This document shows positions 33,549 to 46,111 of a DNA stretch of 64,000 bases, piece by piece; positions within the stretch are counted from its first letter, which is position 1; every line of letters starts with the position of its first letter. A program made the translations under genes and the position numbers. The notes beneath the pieces were generated by a model. The model saw nothing but the letters and a program-made list of their open reading frames with translations. It had not been told where the DNA came from and did not search any database. Source of the stretch: Pteria penguin (lineage: Eukaryota > Mollusca > Bivalvia > Pterioida > Pteriidae); assembly GCA_035048485.1 (NCBI GenBank), contig CM068593.1, forward strand, positions 3,294,035 to 3,358,034, given 5' to 3'.

Positions 33549-34275
33549 GAACTCTATAGGGAAAGTTATAGGAGCCTTTAACTCTTTATCTTCATAAAAA
33601 CTATGACAGATAACACGTTTCCAGTGTAATGAGAATAGCGATTTTACAATACACATTATCGTCTTTTACTTCTCTGTTTGACTTTTATGCGACACTGCTC
33701 TTTGTAAAAAGACAGGATTATTCGGATATCATACATGACATGTAAAGGCGGAATATGTCCCATAATAGTCCCATTTTTATATATAAAGAATAATGAGGTC
33801 AGCATGTACTCTGACAGAGAGGGAAAGAGAGAGAGAGACGATGACTTTTTGAATGGTACTAGTGACTTACAGTCTCCGCTAGTCCTCAGAAAACCCAATA
33901 TTATAAACCTACAACAAAACTTCACAAATAAAATAGCAGGAAACATAAATAATAAGATTTCTTCAGTGTCACATTGCCACCACAATTCACTATCACACTA
34001 CCACCACAACCCAGTGTCACACTACCACCACAACTCACTGTCATACTACCACTACAATTCAATGTAACACTACCACCACTATTGTCAATTCAGTATCACA
34101 CTACCATCACAATTCATTGTTACACCACCATCACAATTTACTGTCACATTATCACCACAATTCACTGTCATAATACCATCACAATGCATTGTCATACTAC
34201 CACCACAATTCAGTGTCACACTACCACCACAATTCAGTGTCACACTACCACCACAATTCACTGTCACACTAAGAA
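33549..34275 (+). repeat. Direct duplication, copy 1, including a 24-bp array
   Basis: Sequence from AACTCTATAGG through TTTATCTTCATAAAAA, GACTTTTATGCGACA and AATAATGAGGTCAGCATGTA is also present at 46112-46420. Both copies run into the same minisatellite (unit CACTACCACCACAATTCAGT + GTCA), here at 33968-34273. Open frames on both strands (CHTTTTIQ, VTLNCGGS) are artefacts of the 24-bp period. Confidence 0.88.
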
Positions 34276-35532
34276 AACCATTATGTATTATAATAACAAT
34301 GAAACGTCAGTTTACCAACACAACAGTAGTGCATCCAGCTTTTCCGAAAAGGGGAAGGGATTTGGTTGTATTTTCGTTACTTACTGCACTGACTGAGTTC
34401 GGCCCATTAGTGGGGTCATCATCTATGATGCGCTGAATTGGCAATTCTGGAAATTTTGTGCCATAGGTATTGTAGCGTGTATTCACAATATCCTCATGAC
34501 TTCAAGTATGTATCAAAAGAGAATAGAATCTTTCTTGAAACTTCAAAAGAACAGAAAGTAACAAATTCAAAATCAAGTAGAAACAAGCGTCTTAAGAGCT
34601 GATTTGAATCATAAATAAGAAAATCTAGATGTATTTTCTTCATCTGAAATTCAGCTTCCTTTTTCATTAATTTTTTTTGGGGGGGGGGTTATTGGGTAAA
34701 GTTTTCACAGATGAGAAAGGAAAAGTTCGAAGATTCAAAAGGTGTAAATTTTGTTGAATAGATAGGAAGACGGAAACAAACAGAGGAGGTGATAATATGT
34801 ACATGCATCATCCCCTCTTTATGATAATAGAGTATTTGGTAAAATGTTTGGATACTTACATGCAGCCGGAGGGTAGTTGCGCTTTCTGTGAAAGTTTCTT
34901 AAAGTAACATAGAATAAAAAAGATTTCTTGGTCAAAACATTTTAAATCGTGGCGATAATATATGCCTGATCTGTAACCTTACAAAATCAAAAGAACCAGA
35001 GAAATAAAATAATCTTGCTTGCCTGAGGAGATTTAAGTTTTCCCGCCGTTTGTCACTCATTCAGTCTGTTAGTCTGTACGCCCTTTGTCACTTTATCTTC
35101 CCACCTATGTCTGCCCACCCGTCTGTCTGTCTGTTACGGTACGTGTTTAAGACTTCTCGGTCAAGCAGATTCAATAAATACCTGATATATTGATGTTAAG
35201 CAATTATAATAAGAATTGTAAATCTAGTTGAATTCGACTTTGATTTCAGATGAGCTTCAATTAAGTTACACTCTCTGAACGGTCACATGACGGTGTTGAA
35301 ACAGAACGTGTATGTTTTTTGGCTCCGTCGTTTTGGCAATTTCCAGTGGAAATAATTCATATTTGAGAAAGAATTTTTTCAAGTGATGTACATATACTGT
35401 ATATATTTTGGATTTAAATCTATTTGTAACTTTATATGTGTATTTTGATGTTTTTGATCACTTTCTATGTGATATTCCTATATGTGATAACTTCTCACTG
35501 CGGATTTAAGTCTACCTGTACAACCTCGTACA
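34276..35532. other. No gene seen; possible 5' leader of the NADAR LINE
   Basis: Non-coding, with a poly-G tract near 34679-34688. The 5' end of the LINE whose ORF1 starts at 35533 should lie here, but I cannot place it. Confidence 0.45.
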
Positions 35533-37692
35533 GTGAGTGAGTATCTAATCATGGAATTATTAAAGCCTGTATACATGTGTGATAAAGACATCCAGTCAGA
35601 CAAGAAAAGTGTTATTTCGGATTTCGAAATTTCAATGACTGTTTCAAAATGTATAAGAGATCTTAAATGTGTACAGAAGGACAGAGAGTTATGGAGATTG
35701 TACGTAGACTCTAAGGAAAGTAGAAATAAAATGATGTGCGAGGGGTTCGAACTGAGAAATATCCGCGTGAAAGTGTTTGATACCAACCCCTTCTCTGCAG
35801 GTATTAATGATCCAAAGAAAGAAGTAGTGAAAATAACAGTCAAAGGTGTACCACTTTCAATGGACGATAGAGAGATTATAAGTATGCTAGAAAAATTTAA
35901 TTTGAGGTTCACGAGTGCAATAAAATATGAGAGGATTAGAGATACGACAACCAGGAAAATGACAAGTATTATGAACGGAAATCGCTGTATTTATGTGAAG
36001 AAAATGGAAGATGGAAAAATCTTGCCGAGAACAAGCTACTGTGCGGGGCTACGATGTTACATCTATCAAAATGGCCAACCTAAAGTGCATCGAACCCCGT
36101 TATGTACAAATTGCTGGGAAAATACGCATTATAAAAGTGATTGTGAGAACGAAGCTAGATGCAAAGTATGCAAAAAGGCAGGACACGACCCAAGGGACAA
36201 GAAATGTAGTGAGTACTCGGACAGAACATTCATGGGGAATGATAATGTTCTATCAAATTTCTACCCGTGCAATATAAACATCTTTGAAGTACAAAATAGA
36301 TCGTCTGAACACGCATTTCAGTACGTTAAATCGATGAGATCTGGGGACGTTATGGTTTCATAAACCATAATTAATGAAATATGACTATAGTAATAAATTA
36401 CTGGAAACTGGAAGAGAAAGAGTATGAAGAAAAGAAATGAAAGAAAGAAGGAAGAAAAATGGTAATGTTGGTCATGTACCAAAGCATTTAGTGAGCAGAC
36501 AATATAATATGTTCACAAAACAATAATCTCACCACAGTGGAGCTTAGTAGTATAATTACGTTAATCAAACCTCTTAGTTTTGAGTATATAATTTTGAACT
36601 TCCAGGAATATTTCACTGTTGACATCGTCGCTGTATAGGGGGCATCCTTTAAGAAGGATCTCTATGTTGTACGGTACTGTGATCATACCTAAGGTATTTT
36701 CTTGTACTTCTCTGTAATTTGTGCAGTTAAGAAGATAATGTTCAGCACTTTCAGTTTGCCCACATGAGCATTTATCAATTTCAATAACGTGGTTATTATA
36801 CGAGTCAAGATTCAGAGAGCTGCAATGGAGTCGAAGACCAGTATGTAAAATTTGAGCTTTTCGCTCTCGTTTACAATAATATTTAGGGACAGTTTTCATA
36901 TGACGGTTTAAGAATCTTTTGAAAGTGTGGTGTGTGTTGCAACTTTTGGCTTTAGTAGGTATAGGGCATTCCCTTCAACAAAGGCCGGTGGTATGAACGA
37001 TTTATTATTGATATTAGTCCTACTTCTGGGAATAACTAACTGTTCATTGTTTTGTAGACTTCGCTGGCTCACCTGATGGACACTGGGGGGTACCAAAATT
37101 TGCAAATATGAAGGAGCGACCTTTTTCCATTTTGTAGAAAGTTATGATTCTATGTTTATATCTTCTTATTTCCAAACTATCCCACCCAGTTTCTTCAATT
37201 AATTTAGATTCTGAACATGAATCCGGTTGTACCCTCACCATCTTCACAGAACAACGAGAGGAGCTCATAAGGGAATCGAAGCCAAGGCAGCACAAGTGCC
37301 GGAATTCCAAGATTCACTTAAGATCTCCAGTAAGAACACCACATTCGTCGAGACAACTTATGACGACTTTTGGGCATCTGGACTTTGCAAACAAGGCACC
37401 GAGAACACAAAAAAGTCAAAGTGGCCTGGGAAAAATAAACTGGGATGCATACTATCTGATGTGGCAAAAGCATACAGACGTACCCACCCCCCCCCCCCCC
37501 CGTTCCTGGTATGTACCACGTAAAACTAAACCAGAAGATCAAATGGATATATCAACTATGTTACATGAATTAAGGTCAGATTCTCCCCCAGGGAAAAGTA
37601 GTAGATCCGGACAGAGAAGACCGAAGCGCGGATACGCGCCTGAAAGCCACTGCGATACACAGGACGCGCTAACAGATAGTGACGGAGAGTAA
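35533..37692 (+). pseudogene. LINE ORF1 protein with CCHC zinc knuckles and a NADAR domain, broken
   Basis: The first open segment (35533-36363, 276 codons) has an RRM-like region of the Tx1/L1-like ORF1 type (ITVKGVPLSMDDREI at 101-115, then NGNRCIYV and LPRTSYC). Two zinc knuckles follow, C191-C194-H199-C204 and C210-C213-H218-C225. Residues 233-272 read NVLSNFYPC and SSEHAFQYVKSMRSGD, the start of a NADAR (YbiA-like) domain. The frame stops where another LINE is inserted. The domain resumes at about 37255 (EAKAAQVPEFQDSL, FVETTYDDFWASGL, WPGKNKLGCILSDVAKAYRR). A length change in the poly-C run at 37487-37501 then shifts the frame into a final 60-codon tail ending DALTDSDGE. NADAR proteins elsewhere cleave N-glycosidic bonds of ADP-ribose derivatives; the role in a LINE is unknown. 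Confidence 0.82.
36365..37250 (-). mobile_element. 3' fragment of another LINE, inserted in the NADAR domain
   Basis: On the minus strand, from about 37220 down, the sequence reads SKLIEETGWDSLEIRRYKHR and ITFYKMEKG, then VPPSVHQVSQ, VIPRSRTNINNKSFIPPAF, and RKAQILHTGLRLHCSSLNLD, IDKCSCGQTESAEHYLLNC and TNYREVQENTL. This is the C-terminal end of a LINE polyprotein with a CxCG...H...C motif. Several frameshifts are present. Its 3' non-coding end lies at about 36365-36550. Confidence 0.85.
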
Positions 37693-39469
37693 ATGGACTA
37701 CTCGTATCCGATCATTCGTGTGAAGCGATGAACTGTGACCGTATACTGACCAAAGGACTTGAGATAGGAATGCGATTTTAACACGTACATGTACCGGTAT
37801 GGAGACGAACCCAAGCAAGATACAAGGACTTCGCAAATGGACCATGAAGTTTTGTATTTTTCTGAACATAATATATATTTTTTCAATTGTAATATATAAT
37901 GTTTACGGATACGAGTATGCGTGTACACGTGTGTACGTATACATATGTATATACATATATATCATGTACATGGTAGTTATACAGGGTTCTCACTAGGGGT
38001 TCTGAAATGGTGAGTCCTGGGACTCAACACTTTTGAAAATGGTGAGTCCCACCAAAATTTGGTGAATCCCAATCTAAAAATGATGAGTCCCGAAGTAAAC
38101 TTCAATATATATAGTTTTTTTGTGTCTTGATAGTCTTAATATGTGCATATTATCTGTCTTTCTTGCTAATTGTGTGAATTAAATGTTGATAAATTTGATA
38201 GTTTTGTTGTTTAAGCATGAAAAGCAGATACTGTACACATGATGTGTTCAAAACTCAATGTGTTCTACGATATCTCTTCGGTTAACTTCAACATAAGTGT
38301 GACACCACCCTAACAGACTGCTAAGCACTGGGCATAAAATGAAAAGATTCCTTTGTTTAATTATTTATTTCTTTCAATCACATGAAATGATAATTTATTA
38401 ATTGTGCTATAAATAATAAAATGTCAAGCACTGTATCATATATAGCAAAAGAAGTTTTAAGGTCTAAGCACTACAAATACTTCTTATGGAAAATCAAGCA
38501 CTATCATACATTATATTATATACAGATAATAATCAAATCACATCATATCATAGCACATTGTTCACTTCCTACAGCTATGCATGTCCATGAACTTCAGGGA
38601 TTTCTCGGTGTTGAATATACGGAGTGGTGGTCCGGCTTGCTGGATCCGCATCAGCTTGGTGGGTAGGTGGGTTGGGTTGTTGATCAGTGAGTTGAGAACG
38701 CCGTTGCCGTATGTTAGGATTGAGTGGTCAGCAGGCATGTTGGCATTAATAAATTTACCGATTGTAACCCAAATTATGTTTGACCCAAGCTGTCGTTGCA
38801 ATTTTGCAGTAACTGCTAATTTTAATAATCAGAGACATATATACACATATATCTTTGTAATAATGACCCGTACAAACCGCCGAAGTGTTTAAGTATCATT
38901 AATATATTTAAGTGCGTTGAACTTAATTAACAGGAAGGCAATTTGAGGTTCAAATAAATCATTACGTATTCTGATGGCTAAACACATGCTTTTGTCCACC
39001 ATTCTGAGATTCTTTAGACCCCCTATCAACTATAACTCATAAAATAAATCATCTTATGCAAATGACCCTTAAATGTCAACACATTCAATCCTTTTTGTCC
39101 AGCGCGTGCTGATTAGACAGTGACAATCCAGGATATAGAAAACATGATAACAGTTGCACTGTTTACATCTATAAAGATATCGCAATTTCTCACAGATTTT
39201 CATCACTAGTGAAACTAACTGTGATAACAAAGACTCGTAATTCTTTTTTAAAATATGCAATGAGGTGTTGGTTGAATCAACGTGCCATTTTAGACATTTG
39301 GTTTGGTATTAAATTTGTGATAGATTTCTGAAATTGTGTATATAACTATATGATGTGAATTTTTGAGAGCTTGTTTGCAAGTATTTTATGTATGCGTATA
39401 GTGTACAGTCTATGGTCAAATATGTATATTAAAAAAAGTTGACGTGTGAATATTAAGACGGGGTGGTAA
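37693..39469. other. No clear gene; gap between LINE ORF1 and ORF2
   Basis: It contains TA/GT-rich DNA (37870-37975). A degenerate repeat of GGTGAGTCCC-type words lies at 37985-38105 and belongs to a dispersed element. A 79-codon minus-strand frame at 38801-38562 (YGNGVLNSLINN, HLPTKLMRIQQAGPPLRIFN) looks somewhat protein-like, but I do not recognise it. Two LINE ORFs are normally close together, so this 1.8 kb probably includes later insertions. Confidence 0.45.
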
Positions 39470-39479
39470 TATCGATAAG

Positions 39480-42400
39480 TAAGAAGTAATTTCAGTAAAC
39501 GTCAGAAGACTGAACAACATTGAGAAAAGAACAAAACTATATGATTTTCTGCGGGATATTAATGCAGATATAGGTTTTTTTTTTTTTACAAGAGACTCAT
39601 TTTATTGGGAGAAATGATTTTATTTATAATTCTAGATGGGTCGGTAAATCAGTACACGCCTTTTCTGATTCATCATACAGCAGAGGTGTTTCTATATTAT
39701 TCAAGAATGGTATAGATATAGAGATAATTAACATCCATAGACCTAAGGATGGGAGAAAACTTTTAATAAATGTAAAACACGAGGAAAATATTTATTCTTT
39801 GGTTAATATATATGCCCCTAATAATGATGTTGACAGAATACAATTCTTCAAAAAGGTAAAATCTTTTATAAACAATCATGCTAGGAATGAAAATGCTGTT
39901 TTATTATGCGGTGACTTTAATTGTTCACATAGAAGATCACATCAAAACAGCTTTATAGAATTATTGAATATTACTGAGCAGTTAGGTCTCAAAGATGTAT
40001 TGCTAGATAAACACCCAGAATTAAATGGGTATACATGGTGTAACGCTGACAATATTCCATCCAGTAGTATAGATTATGTGTTTGTAAGTAAAGAATTTAT
40101 GTATCAATTAAAGTTTTAATTAGAAGAGTGCCTGGTTCTCATTCAAATGGTGTTCGAATGACGGACCATAGAATGTTAAAGGTGTATTTTATTGTTATTG
40201 ATATGAAACGTGGTCCAGGATACTGGAAATTGAATGTTTCGCAACTTGAACATGAAGAACATAAAACTAAAAATATTGTTAAAAAATTAGATATTGGACT
40301 ATCTCCTTTAGAAAAATGGAAATCTTTCAAGAGAAAAGTAAAAGATTTTTTTATATATTTTGCTAAAAATATGAAAAAGGAAAGCAGTATTAAAATAAAG
40401 CATATCGAAAATGAAATCTCTAAATTAGAAAATGCTCCAAATATTGAATGCAATATGAATAAGAAAAAGGCATTAGAAGTTACTCTAGATAAAATATGTA
40501 ATGAAAGAGAGGGGCTCAAGTAAGATCGAGATATAAATGGATAATGGAAGGTGAAAAAAATACCAAGTATTTTCTTGGTTTAGAATCAAAAACACAATCT
40601 ACTAATGTCCTTCTTACTTCGCAATACGATATAATCGGCGAAATGTGCTCTTTTTATGAAAAATTATATTCTAGTGAGCACATCAGCGATGATGATATAG
40701 ATACATATTTACAGACTGCTAATGATCCAATTTTATCTTTAGAAGATAAACAATATTGTGAAAGTTTATTTACGATTGAAGAATGTTCTGATGCTGTAAA
40801 ACATATGAAGTTAAATAAGTCTCCACCATATATTGGTTCCCAAAACTACATAAAAGTCCATATAAATCACGTTTCATATCTAATTCTAGCCACTGCTCTA
40901 CTACGGTACTATCGAAACATATTACGTCTGCTGTAACTGCTATAAAAGATCATATTATCAAATGTTGTGATGTCGCATTTCATAATAGTAACATCAATTA
41001 CTTTTGATCGATTAAAATTCTCATGAAGTTATAGACAAACTTCTTTCGCTAAATTTCAAAGCGACTCAAATTTCTACATTTGATTTTTCTACACTTTATA
41101 CATCTCTGCCTCATGATTTGATTAAAAGCAAGTTGCTGTATCTTATACTATGGTGTTTTCACAGAGAATCTGAAACGTACATATGTACTTCCAATAACTC
41201 CGGATTCTTTTCCAACAAACAATATACTTCATATAAATACTGGACTTGCAAGGAATTATGTAAAGCACTAGATTTTCTCATGAATAATATTTTTATGCAA
41301 TTTGATGGCAAGATATATCAACAAATAGTTGGGATTCCTATGGGTACTAACTGCGCGTCTCTGATAGCAGATTTATTTCTTTATTGTTATGAGAGGGATT
41401 TTATGGTTTCTATTCAAAAATCAAAACGTTTTGACCTCATTGACAAATTTAATAATACTTGCAGATATCTGGATGACATTTTGATTATCGACAACCCTGA
41501 ATTCGAACAATTTATATCAGAAATATATCCACCAGAGCTCGCATTGAATAAAGCTAATACTTGAGGTAAATCTACACCTTTCTTAGATTTAAACATCAAA
41601 ATTATCAACCACCTAATATATACTAATATTTATGATAAACGTGAGGATTCTGGATTTCCTATTGTAAATTTCCCTTACTTGGATGGCGATGTCCCTCGAC
41701 TCCCATCATATGGTATATATATATATCTCAATTAGTTCGATTTGTCAGAGGCTGCACCGATGTTTTGGACTTTCATAAACGAAATTTACAAATTACTACT
41801 AAACTTTTAACTCAGGGTTGCAGATATCACAAGCTAAGAAAAACATTCGGCAAATTCTTCAGATCTTATTCAGAACTTTTATCTAAATTTGGAAATATTT
41901 CTTTTTAACAGTATGTATTCAATGGAATTTCCCATCCTAATTTTTACGGTGATCTCATATATAAACTAAGGAAAGTAAAAGGTTCCGATAACGTTATTTT
42001 ATCATGTAATAAAATAGTCAAACGTCTTCTAAATAGACAATATGATATTGAGATCATCAAAAAGACTATAGGTCTTGTATTTGGCCCCTCTACAGCCTTA
42101 TGCAGACTTTTACTTGAACGTCGCACTCTGACTAACAGGGGGGTGGGGACTATATGACGGGCCTTGTCCAAACCTCTTTCAGAGGAGACATGGTCCTGAA
42201 CCTCGTCCCCTCTGACTGTTAGTCGGGACTCCTACAGATCTAGGATCTTAGCTCGCTTTCAGACTGGCAGAGCACGGTTTATCATGATGATGTCACATAT
42301 ATTTTTATACCATTATGTGTTTTACAATATCTTACGTGTTTATATTTTTATGACCTCTCAATATGCGATACCTGTTGACCCTTATTCTTTACTTGGAGGA

Positions 42401-45010
42401 TTATTTATAAATTTTTAAATGTACGTTCTTTGATTGTTCTGCTGTTACGGTGAGTGGGAATGTGGGCCCGTAAACCGGTTAACCACATCATTTGTTTGGC
42501 TTTTGTCAAATTAAATGACCGTCCTAAGTCGGTATAGTAATTGCACTACAATCAAATATTTTTGTAATGTGTTGTATGTTCTAGTATATTATTTATATTC
42601 ATGTATTGTATGGCTCCATGGTGACTTCTGCCACATAACTGAGCCAGTAACTCCTCTTTTTTCTTCCAGGAATTGATGGATTACCTAGCGAGTTTTATAA
42701 AACCATGTGGAATATTATTGACAATTTGTTTTTGAAGCAATAAGAGAAATTTATGATAGAGAACAAATGAGTTATACTCAAAGATTATCTCTTATCTCCT
42801 TATTGCACAAAAAGGGTGACAAAGATTCTTTAAAAATTATAGACTTTTAAGTTTGTCTAATATTGATTACAAAATTCTTGCATTTTGCTTTGCAAACAGA
42901 TTACAAAAAGTACTTAATCAGCTTATCAGTAAAGGACAAAGTGCGTTTGTTAAAGGAAGATTTATTAGTGAAAATGCAAGAATTATTTTGAATACTGTGA
43001 AAATTATAATGAAGATGGGAATTTGTTGTTTTTAGATTTTGAGAAAGCGTTTGACTCAGTAGAGTGGAATTTTCTTTTCAAAACATTACAAAAATTTAAC
43101 TTCGGTAACAATTTCAAAACATGGATAAAAATTTTGTATAAAAATCCAATCTTTAGGATTAAAAAGAATGGATGGTTGTCAAAAACTAATACTATGTACC
43201 GTGGAATACGACAAGAATGTCCAATTTCGGCCATTTTGTATCTCTTTGTTGCCGAAATTTTATCATCTAAAATAAAATCTAATAATAATATAAGTGGCTT
43301 TACTTGCAAATATCTATTAAAAGAAATAAAGAGTATACATTACATTCTCTTTAAAAAGTAAAGATTCTGTTGAACATGCTATAAAAACTATAAATGATTT
43401 TTGTAAGCATGCGGGTTCAAAAGTGAATATAAAAAAACGACATGTCTATTGTTGGGTAATTTGAAGAATACCTGCGATGAAATGCACGATATAAAAGTAA
43501 GTAAAGGTGTCATTAAATGTCTCGGTATTTATATGGGTCATAATCAAGAGGAATGTTATGCTAAAAATTGGATGAGTGTTTATGATAATATAGAAAAGTT
43601 ATTCGAGTCTTGGAAAAAAGAAAACTGACCATTTTAGGTAAATGCAATATTGTAAATTCCTTAGCAATGTAAAAATGGGTATATGTAGCCTCAGTTTTAC
43701 CTTTACCACATACAGAATACATCAAGAACATAAATAAGCTAATTTATAATTTCATATGGAATAGTAAAGAGAGAATAAAAAGAAATGTACATATCAACTC
43801 AATAGATAAAGGCGGAATTGGTATAGTTGATGTGGAAACAAAACGGAAAGCATTAAAAGCGAGTTGGGTTTCCAGGGTTATTAACACGGAAATAACATTC
43901 ATATGTATGTTAACAGCTTTTTGCATTCTACAAATATCAAAGTAGAGTATTTATTAAAAACTAAGATAAGTGATTTCGTATTGATTAAGAGTTTGCCATT
44001 GTTTTACAAGAAGTTTTTACATTTTTTAATTCTTGTAAAAAGAATTTAGAAATGAGTCAAATTTCATCAGGTTCATTTTTGCAGCAAACAGTGTGGAATA
44101 ATAAATATATATGTCATAAAGGAAAATCCATCTTTTTTCTAAATTGGGTCAAAAGTGGTTTTAAATATATATGTGATTTATTTGATCATAATGGTCAATT
44201 TAAGTTAATTGAAAACATTTCTAATGCTCTGGTAAAAAAAAAGAATAATATCTTTTGTGATTATATAATATTAAAAACATCTTTTTAAAACTACGAAAGC
44301 ATTTTGATTTCTCAAATGCAATTCACGTAAATGCTAGACCATCCTACTCGTTTATTTTTCACGATGGACTTAAATCGATAAAAAATGATATCTGTAAATG
44401 TAAATTCTTCTACAATAACCTGTTGGCCAAGAAGACTGAGCCTTCTCCCTATCAAAACATCATATCTAAACAATTGGAAATATATGATAGGCTATCTTGG
44501 TCTAAGATTTATCGTAAGAAGATAAAGTTAATATCTGATCCTGTTATTGCAGAATTCAATTATAAATTATTGCATAATACTCTTAATAATAATTACCTTG
44601 TGAGCAAATGGACACGAAACTTTGAGCAGAAATGTAGATCTTGTGGTGCATCCATTGGAAATACACAACATCTTATTGTTGAATGCGATAATGTAAAAAA
44701 GTACTTGGTTTGTGATTAGCTCTATCTTCGGTTTTACAGTACAATGGAAACATATAATTGTTGCATTCTATTTAGCGGATAACGTGAAAACTGAGTTATA
44801 TAATTACACATTATCATTTATAACTTGCAAAATTTACAAGTATAAATGCATTGTCGACTGGATGATAAAATTGAGAATGTGACTGGTATACAAAACAATA
44901 TCATTCAAAACTTAATTCTTGTGTCATTCTATGTGGAATATTTTCGCACTTGGCAAAAAAAGAATGTATAAAAAATGTTTCGAAAAAATACTAGATATTT
45001 TGATTTAACA
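39480..45010 (+). pseudogene. LINE ORF2 (endonuclease plus reverse transcriptase, L1/Tx1-like), split and frameshifted
   Basis: The AP-type endonuclease reads SVNVRRLNN at 39496 and QETHFIGR near 39590, then YAPNNDVDRI, LLCGDFNC at about 39900, SSIDYVFVS at about 40065 and TDHRML at about 40160. Next come the linker WIMEGEKNTKYFLGLESK (about 40530) and MKLNKSP (40808). After the Penelope-like insertion it continues PGIDGLPSEFYKTMWNIIDN (42666), LSNIDYKILAFCFANRLQKV, GQSAFVKGRFI, LDFEKAFDSVEWNFL (43030) and GIRQECPISAILYLFVAEIL (43203). The YADD box expected near 43340 is missing. Later blocks are LGIYMGHNQEECY, KLIYNFIWNSKERIKRN and the C-terminal CRSCG...TQHLIVEC (44630-44680). It is probably the partner of the NADAR ORF1, but the 1.8-kb gap leaves this unproven. 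Confidence 0.88.
40826..42665 (+). mobile_element. Penelope-like retroelement, 5'-truncated, inserted in LINE ORF2
   Basis: It starts inside the coding region at YWFPKLHKSPYKSRFISNSS (about 40831) and continues STFDFSTLYTSLPHDLIKSK, WTCKELCKALDFLMNNIFMQ and YQQIVGIPMGTNCASLIADL. The catalytic box is RYLDDILIIDN (about 41465), followed by FLDLNIKI, YDKREDSGFPIVNFPYLDGD and YGIYISQLVRFVRG. Several frame breaks and stops are present (for example after NKANT at 41562). The coding part ends about 42157, and a 500-bp 3' region follows. CCA (or TCCA) on both sides is a short target duplication. I place it with Penelope-like elements from the motif set; a related non-LTR group is possible. Confidence 0.75.
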
Positions 45011-45045
45011 TATTGTATTAGCAATTTAGCAGACTCATCAACTTC

Positions 45046-45136
<91 letters not shown>
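45046..45136. repeat. (TA)n microsatellite
   Basis: About 45 uninterrupted TA units just after the LINE end. Confidence 0.97.
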
Positions 45137-45139
<3 letters not shown>

Positions 45140-45296
45140 ATCTAGGTCCGGGAGATATCGAAATTATGCTGTTAAGGGCATGAAATATCAATAAACATTA
45201 AAAAAAAAGCCTATAGCATCTGAAAAAAATTACGTTACATCCAAATGTACTCATTTGATTAAAGGGACAGGGGGTTGAATTGCCATTAAGAATTTA

Positions 45297-45400
45297 AACC
45301 AGTGTGGCCTAGTGGACAAGGTGCTCGGCTCGTGACCGAGAGGTCCCGTGTTCCACTCCCGCCCCGGCCAAACTGGTGTCCTGTCTTAACCTTTCATGCA
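45297..45400 (+). mobile_element. SINE (family A) head fragment
   Basis: CAGTGTGGCCTAGTGGACAA (A box) and GAGGTCCCGTGTTCCACTCC (mutated B box) are followed by TGGTGTCCTGTCTT. The body and tail are absent. Confidence 0.88.
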
Positions 45401-46111
45401 GTGTGTTCTTTGAGACACTTCAACAACATGGCCTTTTTATAATTCTTATTGAAAACAGCAAATATAGTTAATATATGTTATATTGTTTTACATCTACATG
45501 TACCAATTACTTTTTCTTTACTCATTTGTTGTGTTTTAGTTTATTACTGCAAAACAGCATAAGTAGTCAAATTACGATAACAATATATATGCTTGTATTG
45601 CATAGACCGATTACTTCTTGAGTCTTTTAGTAATAAACGGAATTTGTTTTGAACATTACCTTTCCTATTCAATAAAACATTTTTTCCCCAAAACGTACTT
45701 TGCATTGTTCCCAATTATTACTCTCCAAACATCTAATAATACGGATAGAACTGCATATACAGTGTTGACTGTACAAAATGGCCACTTCTCAATGTGTTTT
45801 GTAGGTTTTAGAATTATCATAACATGTTCCGTTGGGGGCTTTGCCCCCCCCCCACCAGGACTTTGCCCTGGACCTACTGGGGGCTTATGCGGCCCCAAGA
45901 CCCCTCGCCTTTTGGGCTGTAAAATCCTGCATCCGCCCCTGCAGTGTCACATTGCCACCACACTTCAATAAATAAAGTTTAGGACGATTGGCTATTGAAA
46001 AACCGAAAATCTAATTTTTTTCCAGTAGTGACTAAATGATTTCCCATTATATCGTTGAGTTCCTTTTCTCACTCAACCACTGGCCATTATCCTTCTATCT
46101 AAATATAGAAA
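45401..46111. other. No gene; contains a dispersed GGGGGCTTTGCCCCC repeat
   Basis: At about 45835-45942 lies GGGGGCTTTGCCCCCCC, then CCAGGACTTTGCCCTGGACC and CCCAAGACCCCTCGCC, a self-complementary GC-rich block of a kind I recall being dispersed in mollusc DNA. A short piece of the 24-bp array leader (CAGTGTCACATTGCCACCAC) follows at 45943. Confidence 0.6.

Noticed and set aside
38562..38801. 79-codon minus-strand frame (HLPTKLMRIQQAGPPLRIFN)
   Set aside because: Somewhat protein-like, but not recognised, with no splice context and located in a repeat-rich gap; left as a remark only.
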